The position numbers and the translations under genes are program-made. Source: Chloroflexota bacterium (GTDB lineage Bacteria; Chloroflexota; Anaerolineae; B4-G1; SLSP01). From it: a stretch of 6,511 nucleotides of DNA. The stretch is taken from positions 1-6,511 of the forward strand of contig JAKJAE010000161.1 of the NCBI GenBank assembly GCA_022707665.1, read 5' to 3'. The notes below the pieces were generated by a model. That model was not told the DNA's origin and made no database searches. It saw only the letters and a program-made list of their open reading frames with translations. Below, in pieces: positions 6,072 to 6,511 of the stretch. Positions within the stretch are counted from its first letter, which is position 1. Each line of letters starts with the position of its first letter.

Positions 6072-6511
6072 TCACGATTTACGACAGTCCTGCGGCGGGC
6101 GCGCGGGTGTTGACGGATACGGTGGAGGATGTGCCCGAAGTCGTGCTGGCAAGTATCGCTCGGGTCTTTGGTGAACCGCTGACGCCCGAGGCCGCGGTTG
6201 CGCGCTTGCTGGCTGACGTGCGAGTGCGCGGCGATGCGGCCCTGATCGAGTGGACAGAACGCATCGATGGGGTGAAGGTCGAGGCACTGGAGATGCCGAA
6301 AGCTGAATGGGAGGCCGCGTACCGGTCTCTGGATCCGGCACTGAGGGGCGCGCTGGAACGTTCGGCGGGACGTATCCGCGACTTCCACGCTCGTCAGCCG
6401 ATCGAGAACTGGACTACTAACGCCATGGGTGGCACTCTGGGACAGAGGTTGGTACCGCTCGAGCGTGTTGGGCTTTACGTTCCAGGGGGGACAGCACCGC
6501 TACCCTCCTCG
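6068..6511 (+). CDS. hisD: Histidinol dehydrogenase, N-terminal part (cut by window edge)
   Basis: HisD oxidises L-histidinol to L-histidine in two NAD-dependent steps, the last reactions of the pathway. Only the first 148 codons are in the window; the frame is open at 6511. Recognisable family segments are DVRVRGDAAL (50-59), the IRDFHARQ helix (103-110), and LGQRLVPLERVGLYVPGGTAPLPSS (124-148), the last being the conserved stretch that precedes the NAD-binding and zinc-site regions, which lie beyond the edge. The start is ATG 6068, overlapping the hisG stop by 4 bp. The hisG-hisD order indicates a his operon continuing to the right. Confidence 0.95.
   Translation, partial: MITIYDSPAAGARVLTDTVEDVPEVVLASIARVFGEPLTPEAAVARLLADVRVRGDAALIEWTERIDGVKVEALEMPKAEWEAAYRSLDPALRGALERSAGRIRDFHARQPIENWTTNAMGGTLGQRLVPLERVGLYVPGGTAPLPSS

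Overview
All the genes in this 6.5 kb window lie on the + strand and are tightly packed. The sequence is GC-rich, uses GTG/TTG as well as ATG starts, and has strong Shine-Dalgarno sequences with 4-bp or 14-bp gene overlaps. From the gene content (tandem SPFH-type proteins, a TPR protein, a pseudouridine-kinase-like PfkB protein and a compact his operon) I lean towards a Chloroflexota (Anaerolineae/Thermomicrobia-like) bacterium. This is an inference from protein character; no marker gene is present.

Layout. (1) Positions 2-1917 hold two adjacent genes for SPFH/Band-7-type proteins. The first is cut by the left edge. The second is complete, with two predicted N-terminal membrane segments. They overlap by 4 bp and look like paralogues. 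(2) About 1930-2877 encodes a protein with a TPR-like helical half and a beta-rich C-terminal half of uncertain fold. (3) Positions 2864-3799 encode a PfkB-family kinase that most resembles pseudouridine kinase (PsuK), overlapping the previous gene by 14 bp. (4) After a 52-bp gap, 3852-4841 encodes a zinc-dependent medium-chain dehydrogenase. (5) Positions 4842-5057 form a 216-bp intergenic region with a good sigma70-type promoter, a short leader ORF containing His-Met-His-His, competing RNA helices and a strong intrinsic terminator just upstream of hisG. (6) hisG (5058-6071) and the 5' part of hisD (6068 to the right edge) begin a histidine biosynthesis operon.

How the parts work together. 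The first four genes look like one transcription unit, with the dehydrogenase probably included or read from nearby; the link between the membrane-scaffold genes and the kinase/dehydrogenase is unknown. The his genes form a separate unit with their own promoter. The most notable element is the his leader, which can be read as a leader-peptide attenuator. A ribosome stalled at clustered His codons would mask the first helix arm, letting the second arm pair with the 5' side of the terminator. A T-box-like TGGGACC heptamer in the same leader leaves a second, less well supported reading open.
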